Assembly (NCBI GenBank): GCA_035310125.1
Contig: DATGEP010000180.1
Span: 1 to 15,859 of the forward strand
DNA length: 15,859 nucleotides
Reading direction: 5' to 3'
DNA from: DATGEP01 sp035310125
GTDB lineage: Bacteria; Chloroflexota; Ktedonobacteria; Ktedonobacterales; JADMIN01
The translations under genes and the position numbers were made by a program. Below are positions 7,379-13,832 of the stretch, piece after piece (position 1 is the first letter of the stretch; every line of letters starts with the position of its first letter). The notes beneath the pieces are model-generated. The model was not told where the DNA came from. It ran no database searches and was given only the letters and a program-made list of their open reading frames with translations.

Positions 7379-8365
7379 ATGAATAGCGTTGTGGCCTTTG
7401 TGATCGCGGTGCTGATCTATCCCGGCGCGCTCGTCGCCGTGGTGGCGGCGCTGGTACTTAGCTGGGCGCGCGGGCTCGCGCGCGGAGCAGTGGCCGGTGA
7501 GCATGCCACCACTCCGCTGGCGACACTGAGCGAATGGCGCGGCACGCTCAGGGACGAGGCGGTCGCGCCAGGCGTACACGAAATACTGCTCACCGCCGCC
7601 GCCGCCAGCGCGGTGCTCGCGCCGCTGCTTGCGCTGGTACTCCTGCCCGTACCGGGCAATCCGCTTGTCGCGGCGATTGGCCTCACCGGCGATCTCACCG
7701 CGGAAGCCGCACTGCTGCTCGTTGTGCCAGCGATGCGCCTGGTTATCGGCTGGGCGGTGCCGTCGTCCACCACCCGCGGCGCCGCCGACACGAGTGCGCG
7801 CCTGCTGGCGGGTGCGGTGCTGCCGATGGCGCTGGCCGTGACGGTCATCGCCTATCAGCTCGATACCCTTGGTCTGGCGGGCACTCCCAAAACGGCGCCC
7901 AATGCCGTTGGTGTTGCCGCGCGGGTGCTAGCCGCCCTCACGTTTGCCGTCGTGCTGCCGGTGCTCGCGCGAACGGTGGGCAGGCGAACGGGCGCCACCG
8001 GCGCGGATGACGCGGATACCGCCAGCGCGCCAGCGGATGAGCTGGCCGAGCTGGCTGGGCGCGATCTGGCGTCGTTCCAAATCGCCGAGGCGTTGCAGCT
8101 TGCCGCCGCCGCCGCGTTCTTCGTCGCCGGTTTCCTGCTGCCCATCGTGCCGGGACTGTCCAAGGGCGCTGGCTACGGTGTACTGTGGGTTGCCGGCGTG
8201 CTGCTGACGGCGGCGGGTATCGGCGCGTGGGAGGGCTTCGCGGGCAAGCGCGGGCAAGCCTCGACAGAGACTGACCGGCCGCCACTCACCTGGTGGCTCG
8301 GCTGGCAGCTGCTGCTTGCGCTCGTCGCGCTGGTCGCCTCGTCCTGGGCCGTGCGCGGATTATAG
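7379..8365 (+). CDS. NuoH/ND1-like polytopic membrane protein
   Basis: This 328-residue protein has about eight hydrophobic helices. Its pattern recalls NuoH/HyfC/EchB, the membrane subunit next to the quinone- or hydrogenase-arm. The N-terminus has a helix with YPG (14-16) followed by SWARGLARG (28-36), like the '..YPGLL..SWLDRK' of that family. AARLLAG-type segments follow with SARLLAGAVLPMALAV (139-154). ELAELAGRDLASFQIAEAL (221-239) sits where the family's conserved acidic loop and AE(Y) motif lie. The usual quinone-loop residues are not obvious. The ATG has AGGAAG at 6-nt spacing and lies 37 nt after the antiporter-like gene, so the two form an operon. The 3' end overlaps the opposite-strand HAD gene by 6 nt. 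An unrelated Ala-rich membrane protein is the alternative. Confidence 0.5.
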   Translation: MNSVVAFVIAVLIYPGALVAVVAALVLSWARGLARGAVAGEHATTPLATLSEWRGTLRDEAVAPGVHEILLTAAAASAVLAPLLALVLLPVPGNPLVAAIGLTGDLTAEAALLLVVPAMRLVIGWAVPSSTTRGAADTSARLLAGAVLPMALAVTVIAYQLDTLGLAGTPKTAPNAVGVAARVLAALTFAVVLPVLARTVGRRTGATGADDADTASAPADELAELAGRDLASFQIAEALQLAAAAAFFVAGFLLPIVPGLSKGAGYGVLWVAGVLLTAAGIGAWEGFAGKRGQASTETDRPPLTWWLGWQLLLALVALVASSWAVRGL

Positions 8366-9172
8366 CTGGCTCAGCAGCTCTTCCAGCACCACAGCCACAC
8401 CGTCTTCGTCGTTGCTCGGCGCGATGCGGTCCGCCGCCTGGCGTGTCACCGCCGCGCCGTTCGCCATCGCGATAGCCAGGCCCGCCTCGGTGAGCAGCGG
8501 GAGATCATTCTCGCCGTCGCCAAAGGCGATCACCGCTTCACGCGGAATGCCAAGCGTCTCGCGCAGCGCCGCCAGCGCCTGCCCCTTGCCCGCCGCCGGA
8601 TCGAAAAACTCGAGAAAGTCGGGCGTGGTCGTGGTGATGCTGACCCGCGAGGCGAGCAGCGGCGTGACGCGCTCGCGCACGGCGGCGAGCTGCACAGGCG
8701 AGCCAGCAAGGAGAATCTTCGCGGCTGGGGGCAATCCATCCACCAGCAGGTTCGGCACGAATTGCGGCGGTCCCTCACCATACGCGACGAAGATACCGAT
8801 ATCCGGATGCTCCGCATCCATGTAAATGCCGTCCAGGGCAAAGTGCGAGACGAGGACGGAGGGGTCGGCTTCGCGCACGGCGGCAATCACCGCGCGGCGA
8901 TGCTCTTCACGCAGCGGGCAGAACCGCAACGGGCGCTGCGTCTCACTCTCCAGCGTGGCGACGCCGTTCAACACAATCTGCGGCCCGCGAATGGCCAGGC
9001 GCTCCAAGAGGGGGCGCACCGAGGCGAATAGCTTGCCGGTCGCCAGCGCCACCGACAGCCCGGCGGATGACGCGGCGCGGACGGCGCTGGCAACACGGGG
9101 CGAGAGCTGGTGGGACGAATTGAGCAGCGTGCCATCCACATCCAGAGCGAGAAGACGATATTTCACAGACAT
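8360..9172 (-). CDS. Cof-type HAD-IIB phosphatase
   Basis: This is a cytoplasmic haloacid-dehalogenase-family phosphatase, usually acting on sugar phosphates or other small phosphorylated metabolites. The real substrate cannot be read from the sequence. All four motifs are present: DVDGT (D11 nucleophile, D13 acid/base), T45 in ATGK, K196 in GKGQAL, and GDGEND (D219, D223). The IIB-type cap lies between motifs II and III (about 80-190). Length of 270 residues is typical. Its TAA stop overlaps the end of the opposite-strand membrane gene: its last 3 nt (8360-8362) abut that gene's TAG (8363-8365). A terminator hairpin lies only about 21 nt upstream of its ATG, so its transcription either begins within that short gap or reads through the terminator. 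Confidence 0.92.
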   Translation of the reverse strand: MSVKYRLLALDVDGTLLNSSHQLSPRVASAVRAASSAGLSVALATGKLFASVRPLLERLAIRGPQIVLNGVATLESETQRPLRFCPLREEHRRAVIAAVREADPSVLVSHFALDGIYMDAEHPDIGIFVAYGEGPPQFVPNLLVDGLPPAAKILLAGSPVQLAAVRERVTPLLASRVSITTTTPDFLEFFDPAAGKGQALAALRETLGIPREAVIAFGDGENDLPLLTEAGLAIAMANGAAVTRQAADRIAPSNDEDGVAVVLEELLSQL

Positions 9173-9193
9173 ATCCAGAGCAATAGACAGACG

Positions 9194-9227
9194 AAAAGGC
9201 GCCTGGACCGATCTGATCCAAGCGCCT
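9194..9227 (-). terminator. Intrinsic terminator between the zinc-ribbon gene and the HAD gene
   Basis: On the minus strand the stem AGGCGC-x-TGGA / TCCA-x-GCGCCT (arms 9227-9217 and 9207-9197, one mismatch) has a 9-nt loop and is directly followed by TTTTC. It lies 66 nt after the stop of the zinc-ribbon gene. It may also act as an attenuator in the HAD leader, if the weak promoter at 9242-9269 is used. Confidence 0.6.
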
Positions 9228-9241
9228 CACCACGCACGGGA

Positions 9242-9269
9242 AGCATAACAGCAGTGAAAACGTTGCCAG
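9242..9269 (-). promoter_or_regulatory. Possible promoter for the HAD gene, upstream of the terminator
   Basis: On the minus strand, CTGGCA (9269-9264), a 16-bp spacer and TATGCT (9247-9242), with TG one base before the hexamer. The start would be near 9235, so the terminator stem at 9227-9197 would be the first thing transcribed. The match is modest. Confidence 0.3.
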
Positions 9270-9292
9270 CGTCCCCGACGCGCGGAATGCCG

Positions 9293-9637
9293 CTACCAGC
9301 GCGAGCCGTAACCGCCGCCGCCGCTGCCGCCGCGACTCCCGCCGGCGCCGCCACCAATTTGCTGGTAGCACTGGCTGCAATACACCGGCTTGTCGCCACG
9401 CGGCTGGAAGGGCACGCGTGCCTCACCGCCGCAGGATGAACACGTCGCCGTGTACATTTGACGCGGGGCGCGTTCGCCGTATCCGCCGGACATGGATGCC
9501 TTGCGCGCCGCACGGCATTCAGGACAGCGAGATGGCGTGTTCATCAGGCCCCGGCTCGCGTAAAACTCTTGCTCGCCGGCCGTGAACACAAAGTCACGAC
9601 CGCACTCGCGACACCGAAGCGTCTGATCGGTGGCCAA
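9293..9637 (-). CDS. Double zinc-ribbon (CxxC) protein with Gly/Arg-rich tail
   Basis: This 114-residue protein has four CxxC knuckles: C9/C12, C38/C41, C66/C69 and C87/C90. The first half matches the 'probable zinc-ribbon' family: DQTLRCRECGRDFVFTAGEQ, then FYASRG...RCPECRAARK. The second half matches the CxxC-CxxC type: CSSCGGEARVPFQPRGDKPV, then YCSQC. The tail from 95 is Gly/Ser/Arg-rich (GGSRGGSGGGGYGSRW), like RGG nucleic-acid-binding tails. Its function is unknown; binding to nucleic acid or a ribosome-related role is inference. I chose TTG at 9637, preceded by AAGTGAGG at 8-nt spacing and lying just before the conserved domain. The open frame runs to 9925, but its extra N-terminal part is low-similarity leader with the promoter in it. 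The gene ends at its own terminator (9194-9227). Confidence 0.88.
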   Translation of the reverse strand: MATDQTLRCRECGRDFVFTAGEQEFYASRGLMNTPSRCPECRAARKASMSGGYGERAPRQMYTATCSSCGGEARVPFQPRGDKPVYCSQCYQQIGGGAGGSRGGSGGGGYGSRW

Positions 9638-9884
9638 GATAGTAACCTCACTTCCGGCAGAATCGCGCCTCTTGCAATCCTGCCCTTGCCGCCCCACACA
9701 AAAAAAGCAATGCGGGGGCATACCCAACTTCTGGGGAACAACGCTGTGGGGGAGAACGGAGAGGGTATCGTCCCAGAATCCGAGGCCGACGTTTATCCCT
9801 TGCGCCACCGACGAGCGTCTGCTATCGCGTACGCATGATCCCCGGTCACACGCAGAAGATGTAGTGGCTACATCTTCGGGGGCC
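9638..9884 (-). other. Long leader (about 240 nt) of the zinc-ribbon gene
   Basis: This lies between the predicted start (near 9878) and the TTG at 9637. It begins with the perfect hairpin at 9855-9877. On the minus strand it includes a T7 run (about 9701-9707) preceded by a short ATGC-CCCC-GCAT dyad, which is too weak to call a terminator. I see no coding region of its own. Cold-shock or post-transcriptional control is possible but not shown. Confidence 0.4.
9855..9877. promoter_or_regulatory. Perfect 10-bp dyad at the start of the zinc-ribbon transcript
   Basis: GAAGATGTAG (9855-9864), a 3-nt loop and CTACATCTTC (9868-9877) form a perfect inverted repeat. It directly follows the minus-strand -10 box (9885-9890) and covers about +1 to +24. 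It is either an operator for a dimeric repressor or a 5'-end RNA hairpin. No T-run follows on either strand, so a terminator is unlikely. Confidence 0.65.
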
Positions 9885-9914
9885 AGTATACCATGAGACT
9901 TTTGCATATACAAG
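9885..9914 (-). promoter_or_regulatory. Promoter of the zinc-ribbon gene
   Basis: On the minus strand, TTGTAT (9914-9909), an 18-bp spacer and TATACT (9890-9885). The start would be near 9878, at the edge of the perfect dyad at 9855-9877. Confidence 0.55.
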
Positions 9915-10106
9915 CCTTGCGGCAAACTCTGCTGAAATCTCGCTGAAAAGAACCGGCCAGCGCACCTTCATTTCCCAACTGGGCAGGAGAAGCACGCCGC
10001 GCATGTGGCGGTGAGGTACAATGAGGGTAGTGTGGCGCCCATTCTTCAGAGGCGCATGCGCGAGAGAGAATGGCGCGAGCTGGCTGGTCGGCTGAAAGGC
10101 GATGTG

Positions 10107-10919
10107 ATGAGCAATACCCCCCTCTACGTTCCTGGCGAGTCCGAGGCCCAGGAGGCTGCCGCCCAGAACGGCCTCTCCAAAGCCGATCTGCACATGCACA
10201 CCAATCTCGGCGACGGGACCGCCAGCCCCCGGCGCGTGCTCGATATCGCGAAGCAGCGCGGCCTCAAAGTCATCGCCATCACCGATCACGACCATATGGA
10301 AGGCGCCAAGCATGTCCAGGAGCTGATTGATCGCGAGGGCAGCGACATCGAGATGATCTGGGGCTGCGAGGTGACAACGCGCGAGGGACACTTCCTTGGC
10401 CTCTTCATGAAGCGCCCCGTGAAATTTTTGATGCGTGTGGAGGGCGCCATCGAGGCGATCAAGGAGCAAGGCGGCCTGGCAATCATTCCGCACCCGATGG
10501 GCTGGTTGGTGCCAAGCCTGAGCATGCGCAAAATCGAAGAGCTGATCAATCGCGGCTATCCGATTGATGGCATCGAGCTCTACAACCCCTCACCGGCCAA
10601 CGCCTCAGCCCGCGAGCGCGTGCGCACGCTCAATGCGCAATGGGGCTTCGCGGGAACGGGCAGCAGCGATGCGCACTTCTGGCAGCACATCGGCGCCGGC
10701 TACACACTCTTCCCCGGCTCCACGGCGGCGGACCTGCGTACGGCGTTGCTCAATCGCGCCACGCGCCCCGGCGGTGCCGAGCAGAAGCCTGAGCGCCTGC
10801 CGCTGACATCCTACATCGGCCAGTGCGTGTGGAGCATGGTGATTGACCCGCCGCGCAAGATTTCCCGTATGCTGAGTGGACAGGTCGCCGAGGCGCCGGA
10901 GCGCGTCATCGGTGGCTGA
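10107..10919 (+). CDS. PHP-domain metal-dependent phosphoesterase
   Basis: PHP-family hydrolases cut phosphoester bonds with two or three metal ions. Members of this small stand-alone type act on nucleoside bisphosphates or RNA ends, but the substrate here is unknown. Metal ligands are visible (numbering from the ATG at 10107): H29 and H31 (DLHMHT), D36, H61 (TDHDH), E88 (GCEVTT), H129 (IIPHP), D188 and H190 (GSSDAH). The C-terminal 50 residues are outside the domain. I prefer ATG 10107 with AAAGG at 7-nt spacing. Other possibilities are the GTG at 10032, which would be nearly leaderless after a TACAAT box at 10017-10022, and the GTG at 10005. psuG starts 13 nt after its stop, so the two form an operon. 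Confidence 0.88.
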   Translation: MSNTPLYVPGESEAQEAAAQNGLSKADLHMHTNLGDGTASPRRVLDIAKQRGLKVIAITDHDHMEGAKHVQELIDREGSDIEMIWGCEVTTREGHFLGLFMKRPVKFLMRVEGAIEAIKEQGGLAIIPHPMGWLVPSLSMRKIEELINRGYPIDGIELYNPSPANASARERVRTLNAQWGFAGTGSSDAHFWQHIGAGYTLFPGSTAADLRTALLNRATRPGGAEQKPERLPLTSYIGQCVWSMVIDPPRKISRMLSGQVAEAPERVIGG

Positions 10920-10932
10920 GGGAAGACGACCT

Positions 10933-11871
10933 ATGACGAGCGAGCATCCGAACACCTACCTCCGTCTAGCCGGTGAGGTGCGCGAGGCGCTGGCGACAGG
11001 ACGGCCCGTCGTGGCGCTGGAGTCCACCGTCATCGCGCATGGGCTGCCACGGCCCGCGAATGTCGAGGTGGCGCGGGCGATGGAGGCAGAGATACGCGAA
11101 GGCGGCGCGGTGCCGGCCACGGTTGCGCTGCTGGATGGGCGCATCGTCATTGGCCTGAGCGACGCGGAGATCGAGCGGCTCGGCAACACAGAGGGCGTGC
11201 TCAAGGCCAGCCGGCGTGATCTGGCGCCCGCGCTCGCGCGCAAAGCCATCGCCGCGACGACGGTGGCGGGCACACTCGCGTGTGCCGCGTTGGCGGGTAT
11301 CCGTGTCTTCGCGACGGGCGGCATTGGCGGCGTACATCGCGGCGCGCCGTCGAGCTTCGACATCTCGGCGGACCTGCTGGAGCTGTCTCGCACACCGGTG
11401 GTAACGGTCTGCGCAGGCGCCAAGGCGATCCTCGATCTGCCGTTGACGCTGGAGTATCTGGAAACGTACGGCGTCCCGGTGATCGGCTATGGCACCGACG
11501 AGCTACCCGCGTTCTATAGCCGCGCGAGTGGGCTGCGCGTGCCGCACCGCGCGGATACTCCAGAGGACGTTGCGGCCATCGCAGCAGCGCAGTGGGGGAG
11601 CGACCTGGGAGGCGGACTGTTGGTAACGTGCCCGATACCAGAGGAGTACGCGCTGCCGTATGCGGCCGTGGAAACAGCCATCGAGGCAGCGCTGGCCGAG
11701 GCAAACGAGCAGCAGATTAGCGGAGCAAACCTCACACCATTTCTGCTGGCGCGCGTGGCGGCGCTGACCGAAGGCAAGAGCATCACAGCGAACCGGGCGC
11801 TGCTGCTCAACAATGCCGCTGTGGCGGCGCGGATCGCCGTGGCGCTGGCCGCCATCGGTGCGTCGAAATGA
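10933..11871 (+). CDS. psuG: Pseudouridine-5'-phosphate glycosidase
   Basis: PsuG reversibly cleaves the C-glycosidic bond of pseudouridine 5'-phosphate to uracil and ribose 5-phosphate, part of the breakdown of modified RNA. The 312-residue protein is full length. It shows VVALESTVIAHGLPRP (26-41; E30), LKASRRDL (90-97; K91), ATGGIGGVHRGA (127-138), FDISADL (142-148; D147), CAGAKAILD (160-168; K164), YGTDELPAFY and LLVTCPIP. E30, K91, D147 and K164 fit the family's catalytic residues. ATG 10933 is preceded by GAGGGA at 9-nt spacing. A longer frame from 10876 would overlap the PHP gene and adds no conserved sequence. The partner pseudouridine kinase PsuK, often adjacent, is not in the window. 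The PHP gene upstream may be functionally linked through nucleotide salvage (inference). Confidence 0.95.
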   Translation: MTSEHPNTYLRLAGEVREALATGRPVVALESTVIAHGLPRPANVEVARAMEAEIREGGAVPATVALLDGRIVIGLSDAEIERLGNTEGVLKASRRDLAPALARKAIAATTVAGTLACAALAGIRVFATGGIGGVHRGAPSSFDISADLLELSRTPVVTVCAGAKAILDLPLTLEYLETYGVPVIGYGTDELPAFYSRASGLRVPHRADTPEDVAAIAAAQWGSDLGGGLLVTCPIPEEYALPYAAVETAIEAALAEANEQQISGANLTPFLLARVAALTEGKSITANRALLLNNAAVAARIAVALAAIGASK

Positions 11872-11899
11872 TCGTGCGCACCGCCAGGAGTCCGCACGA
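11872..11899. terminator. Hairpin directly after psuG (no T-run)
   Basis: TCGTGCG (11872-11878) and CGCACGA (11893-11899) are perfect 7-bp arms with a 14-nt loop, starting at the base after the psuG stop. There is no T-tract, so termination is a guess. Confidence 0.35.
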
Positions 11900-12071
11900 C
11901 ACTACGCACAATTGCTGAGCAAAGTGCCAGTTAATACTGACAACACTTGTGGGCTCGTGCCGCGTCTTGTATGTAGGAGGGCGCCGCGCCGATCTCATCC
12001 CTCTTGATCGTGCGCGCCCACGCCGCATCGCCAGCTAGCTCATCACCAAGCGCCTGATTACACAGCCAAAA
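11900..12071. other. Intergenic stretch with no recognisable gene
   Basis: The stretch lies between the psuG hairpin and the CRP-type operator. I see no coding region and no RNA gene. An 11-bp sequence, TGATCGTGCGC, occurs at the psuG end (about 11869) and again near 12004. The significance of this is unclear. Confidence 0.4.
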
Positions 12072-12089
12072 GTGTGACCGCTGTCACAC
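12072..12089 (+). promoter_or_regulatory. Perfect CRP-type operator TGTGA-N6-TCACA
   Basis: TGTGAccgctgTCACA (12073-12088), with a further G/C pair on the flanks giving GTGTGAC / GTCACAC. This is the exact core of the E. coli CRP consensus. Its centre (12080.5) lies about 42 bp upstream of the start predicted from the extended -10 at 12108-12116, which is the class II activator position. A Crp/Fnr regulator with a CRP-like recognition helix is encoded at 13059-13727. A half-site, CTGTCACAC, recurs at 12203-12211. Confidence 0.8.
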
Positions 12090-12107
12090 ATCGAGCGGGG
12101 CGTGCGG

Positions 12108-12116
12108 TGTTATTAT
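12108..12116 (+). promoter_or_regulatory. Extended -10 of the predicted Crp-dependent promoter
   Basis: TG-T-TATTAT (TG 12108-12109, hexamer 12111-12116). No -35 box is visible, as expected for class II activation. The start would be near 12123, giving a leader of about 134 nt to the ATG at 12257. Confidence 0.6.
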
Positions 12117-12123
12117 TGAGACA

Positions 12124-12135
12124 CTAGCATGCTAG
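12124..12135. repeat. 12-bp perfect palindrome CTAGCATGCTAG
   Basis: CTAGCATGCTAG begins one base after the predicted start site at about 12123. It may be a second operator at +2 to +13, or chance. Confidence 0.5.
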
Positions 12136-12256
12136 AGCCGTCATGGTTCGGGCGCGCCGCGATCCTCCACATGGGGATGTCGTCAGTGAAAGCGGACCGG
12201 CCCTGTCACACGGCGCGGCTTAGTTTCTCTGAGCCATGCGACCAGAGGAGCGCAGG

Positions 12257-12844
12257 ATGCCAGAAAGCACCGCCTCGCACGATATGTCTGACCACACATC
12301 ACAAAACAGCGCACCGGCTCCGCGCACCGCGCTGAATTCCGGGCCGCGTCAGGATATGCCGCCACCACACCCGATCGCGTCAGCCACTCCCATGCCGCCT
12401 CCCTGGCCATCAGTGGACGGCGCTCCCGGCGCGATGCAACCCGCGAACGGCGTGGACGGTGCCGATGAAATGGATGTCATGAGTGACTTCCCGCCGCGTC
12501 GCCCGGAAGATAAAGCGACGCGACCCCTGTTCGCGCCGGAGCAGTGGGTGAGCGATCCCGACTTCTGGGAGACCAAGACGCATATCGCCCTCACCGGACG
12601 GCATCCCGTGCCGCGCCCGAAGACCGTAGCCCTCAAGCCGCCGCAGCGGTTCCGTCCGGCGCCGCGCTGGCGAAGCATGCTCATTCTGCTGGTGGTGTGT
12701 GTGATGATCGTCGCCACGGTCATCGGGACGGTGGAGCTGGGCCGGCTCGGCATGCAGGTCATTGCCCCCCCACACCACAGCGCAACCCCAGTGCCTACGC
12801 ACACCATCGTCGTGCCGACCGCGACGCCTCACCATAAGAAGTAG
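12257..12844 (+). CDS. Hypothetical single-pass membrane protein, Pro-rich, with short outer tail
   Basis: I do not recognise the family. The 195-residue protein has a long Pro/Met/Ala-rich, probably disordered segment (1-80), a more regular part with FAPEQWVSDPDFWETKTHIA (92-111), a basic stretch (RFRPAPRWR, 131-139) and one transmembrane helix (about 140-160). It ends in a 30-residue Pro/Thr/His-rich tail (PPHHSATPVPTHTIVVPTAT, HHKK). The basic stretch before the helix predicts N-inside, C-outside. The tail looks like the start of a linker to an extracellular domain. A 51-residue frame that resembles the end of a secreted protein begins 17 nt later. The ATG at 12257 has AGAGGAG at 6-nt spacing, better than the in-frame GTG/ATG options upstream. 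It is the first gene after the predicted Crp-dependent promoter. Confidence 0.75.
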   Translation: MPESTASHDMSDHTSQNSAPAPRTALNSGPRQDMPPPHPIASATPMPPPWPSVDGAPGAMQPANGVDGADEMDVMSDFPPRRPEDKATRPLFAPEQWVSDPDFWETKTHIALTGRHPVPRPKTVALKPPQRFRPAPRWRSMLILLVVCVMIVATVIGTVELGRLGMQVIAPPHHSATPVPTHTIVVPTATPHHKK

Positions 12845-12861
12845 CGCCAGCAGCGCCAGCG

Positions 12862-13017
12862 ATGACGATTGATCCGACCCAGGTTCCGAGCACAACCAGC
12901 GACGGCACATGGAAAATAAGGTTCGGCACCCTGTATCTGCCCTCCGCCGGATGCTACGCGCTCCAAGCTAGCTGGCCGGGTGGCGGCTGGCGCGTCACTA
13001 TTGCCGCAGGACGGTAG
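12862..13017 (+). pseudogene. 51-residue frame resembling the C-terminus of a secreted protein
   Basis: ATG 12862 to TAG 13017 encodes a peptide starting MTIDPTQVPSTTSDGTWKI and continuing RFGTLYLPSAGCYAL, ending WRVTIAAGR. The 'DGTW..g.LylP..GCw.l' pattern is like the last domain of many secreted lipoproteins of this type of bacterium (from memory of such families, not searched). The frame is open from 12838 and has no good ribosome-binding site. It lies 17 nt after the membrane protein stop and in another frame. It may be the severed outer domain of that gene, left by a frameshift or deletion, or a real small protein. Confidence 0.45.
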
Positions 13018-13022
13018 CTCGC

Positions 13023-13040
13023 CGGACACAACCGTGTCCG
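13023..13040. terminator. Hairpin between converging genes
   Basis: CGGACAC (13023-13029), loop AACC, GTGTCCG (13034-13040): a perfect 7-bp stem between the 3' ends of the membrane protein region and the minus-strand regulator gene. There is no T-run on either side. A bidirectional 3'-end structure is plausible. Confidence 0.45.
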
Positions 13041-13058
13041 AACGCCCAGCATGCCGCG

Positions 13059-13727
13059 CTACCCCGGCAGACCCAGGCGCTCGCGGCTGATGACCGTGAT
13101 ACGGCCGTGGCGCAGCTCAATGGCGCCCGCGGCTTCCAGCTCCTTGAGCGCGCGACCGACCATCTCGCGTGCCGTGCCAGCCATTGCGGCCATCTCCTGC
13201 TGGGTGAGGCGATGTCTCGGCTGTCCGGTGCGATCCTGCTCGAGCTCGCTTTCCAAGAGAATCTTCGCGATACGCGCAGTGACATGGCGGAACGAGAGAT
13301 CCTCCACCAGCGCGACGAGATGGCGCAAGGCCGCGGCGAAAGACAGAATCGCCGCCTGAGCCACCGCTGGCCGCTCCTCGACCAATCGGCGGAGCGCGCT
13401 GCTCGGCGTCGCGTACACGACGCTGGCTTCAAGTGCCGCCGCGCTGGCGGGATTGGGGCCGCCATCCAGCGCGGGTACGTCGTTGAACGTGCCGCCGGCG
13501 GGGATGAGGCGCAGGACCTGCTCCTTGCCTTCCCGCGAGGTCTTGAAGATTTTGATGACCCCTTCGCGCACATAGTGGAGCGCCCCGCCGCGGTCGCCCT
13601 CCAGCAGGATGATGTCTCCCCGCTCATACCGCCGCTCAACGGTGATGGCGGCAACACGCGCGAGATCGTCATCGTTCAGACGAGCGAAGAGCGGAACCTG
13701 CCGCAGCATGTCGCGTTCGATTGGCAT
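13059..13727 (-). CDS. Crp/Fnr-family transcriptional regulator
   Basis: This 222-residue DNA-binding regulator has a cyclic-nucleotide-type beta-barrel (about 12-120), a long dimer helix (about 120-160) and a winged-helix DNA-binding domain (about 170-215). The recognition helix reads TAREMVGRALKEL (185-197). R187, E188 and R192 occupy the positions of the three E. coli CRP residues that contact TGTGA. In the barrel the segment AGGTFNDVPALDGGPNPASA (77-96) replaces CRP's phosphate-binding cassette and lacks the Arg-Ser pair used for cAMP. No N-terminal Cys cluster for an Fe-S centre is present. The effector is therefore unknown; redox, heme or NO sensing is possible. The ATG at 13727 has AGAGG at about 6-nt spacing; a TTG at 13742 is less likely. 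It is divergent from the DUF2249 gene with a shared 105-nt intergenic region. Confidence 0.93.
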   Translation of the reverse strand: MPIERDMLRQVPLFARLNDDDLARVAAITVERRYERGDIILLEGDRGGALHYVREGVIKIFKTSREGKEQVLRLIPAGGTFNDVPALDGGPNPASAAALEASVVYATPSSALRRLVEERPAVAQAAILSFAAALRHLVALVEDLSFRHVTARIAKILLESELEQDRTGQPRHRLTQQEMAAMAGTAREMVGRALKELEAAGAIELRHGRITVISRERLGLPG

Positions 13728-13832
13728 AAGTTGCCTCTTCAAGTGGGACCAAAGTCGCTGTCTCCGCCTACATACTCAGCGTACAGTATCCATACAAGAT
13801 GCCTCGTGGGCCTGAATGAAAGGGATATTGTC

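Noticed and set aside
9652..9666. TTCCGGCAGAATCG shared by 9652-9666 and 15662-15675
   Set aside because: A single 14-bp match in about 16 kb can arise by chance, and the flanks do not continue the similarity.
9638..9925. 96-residue N-terminal extension of the zinc-ribbon protein
   Set aside because: It crosses the promoter and the perfect dyad. The conserved domain starts right after TTG 9637, which has its own ribosome-binding site.
10876..10932. Upstream start of psuG overlapping the PHP gene
   Set aside because: The extra residues are an off-frame reading of the PHP gene end. ATG 10933 has GAGGGA and fits the family N-terminus.
11900..12071. tRNA or small RNA gene
   Set aside because: No cloverleaf arms or conserved TTC-type loop were found by eye in this gap or in the other gaps.
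12129..12335. 68-codon frame starting in the palindrome after the Crp-type promoter
   Set aside because: It overlaps the better-supported CDS at 12257 in another frame, has no ribosome-binding site and no family resemblance.
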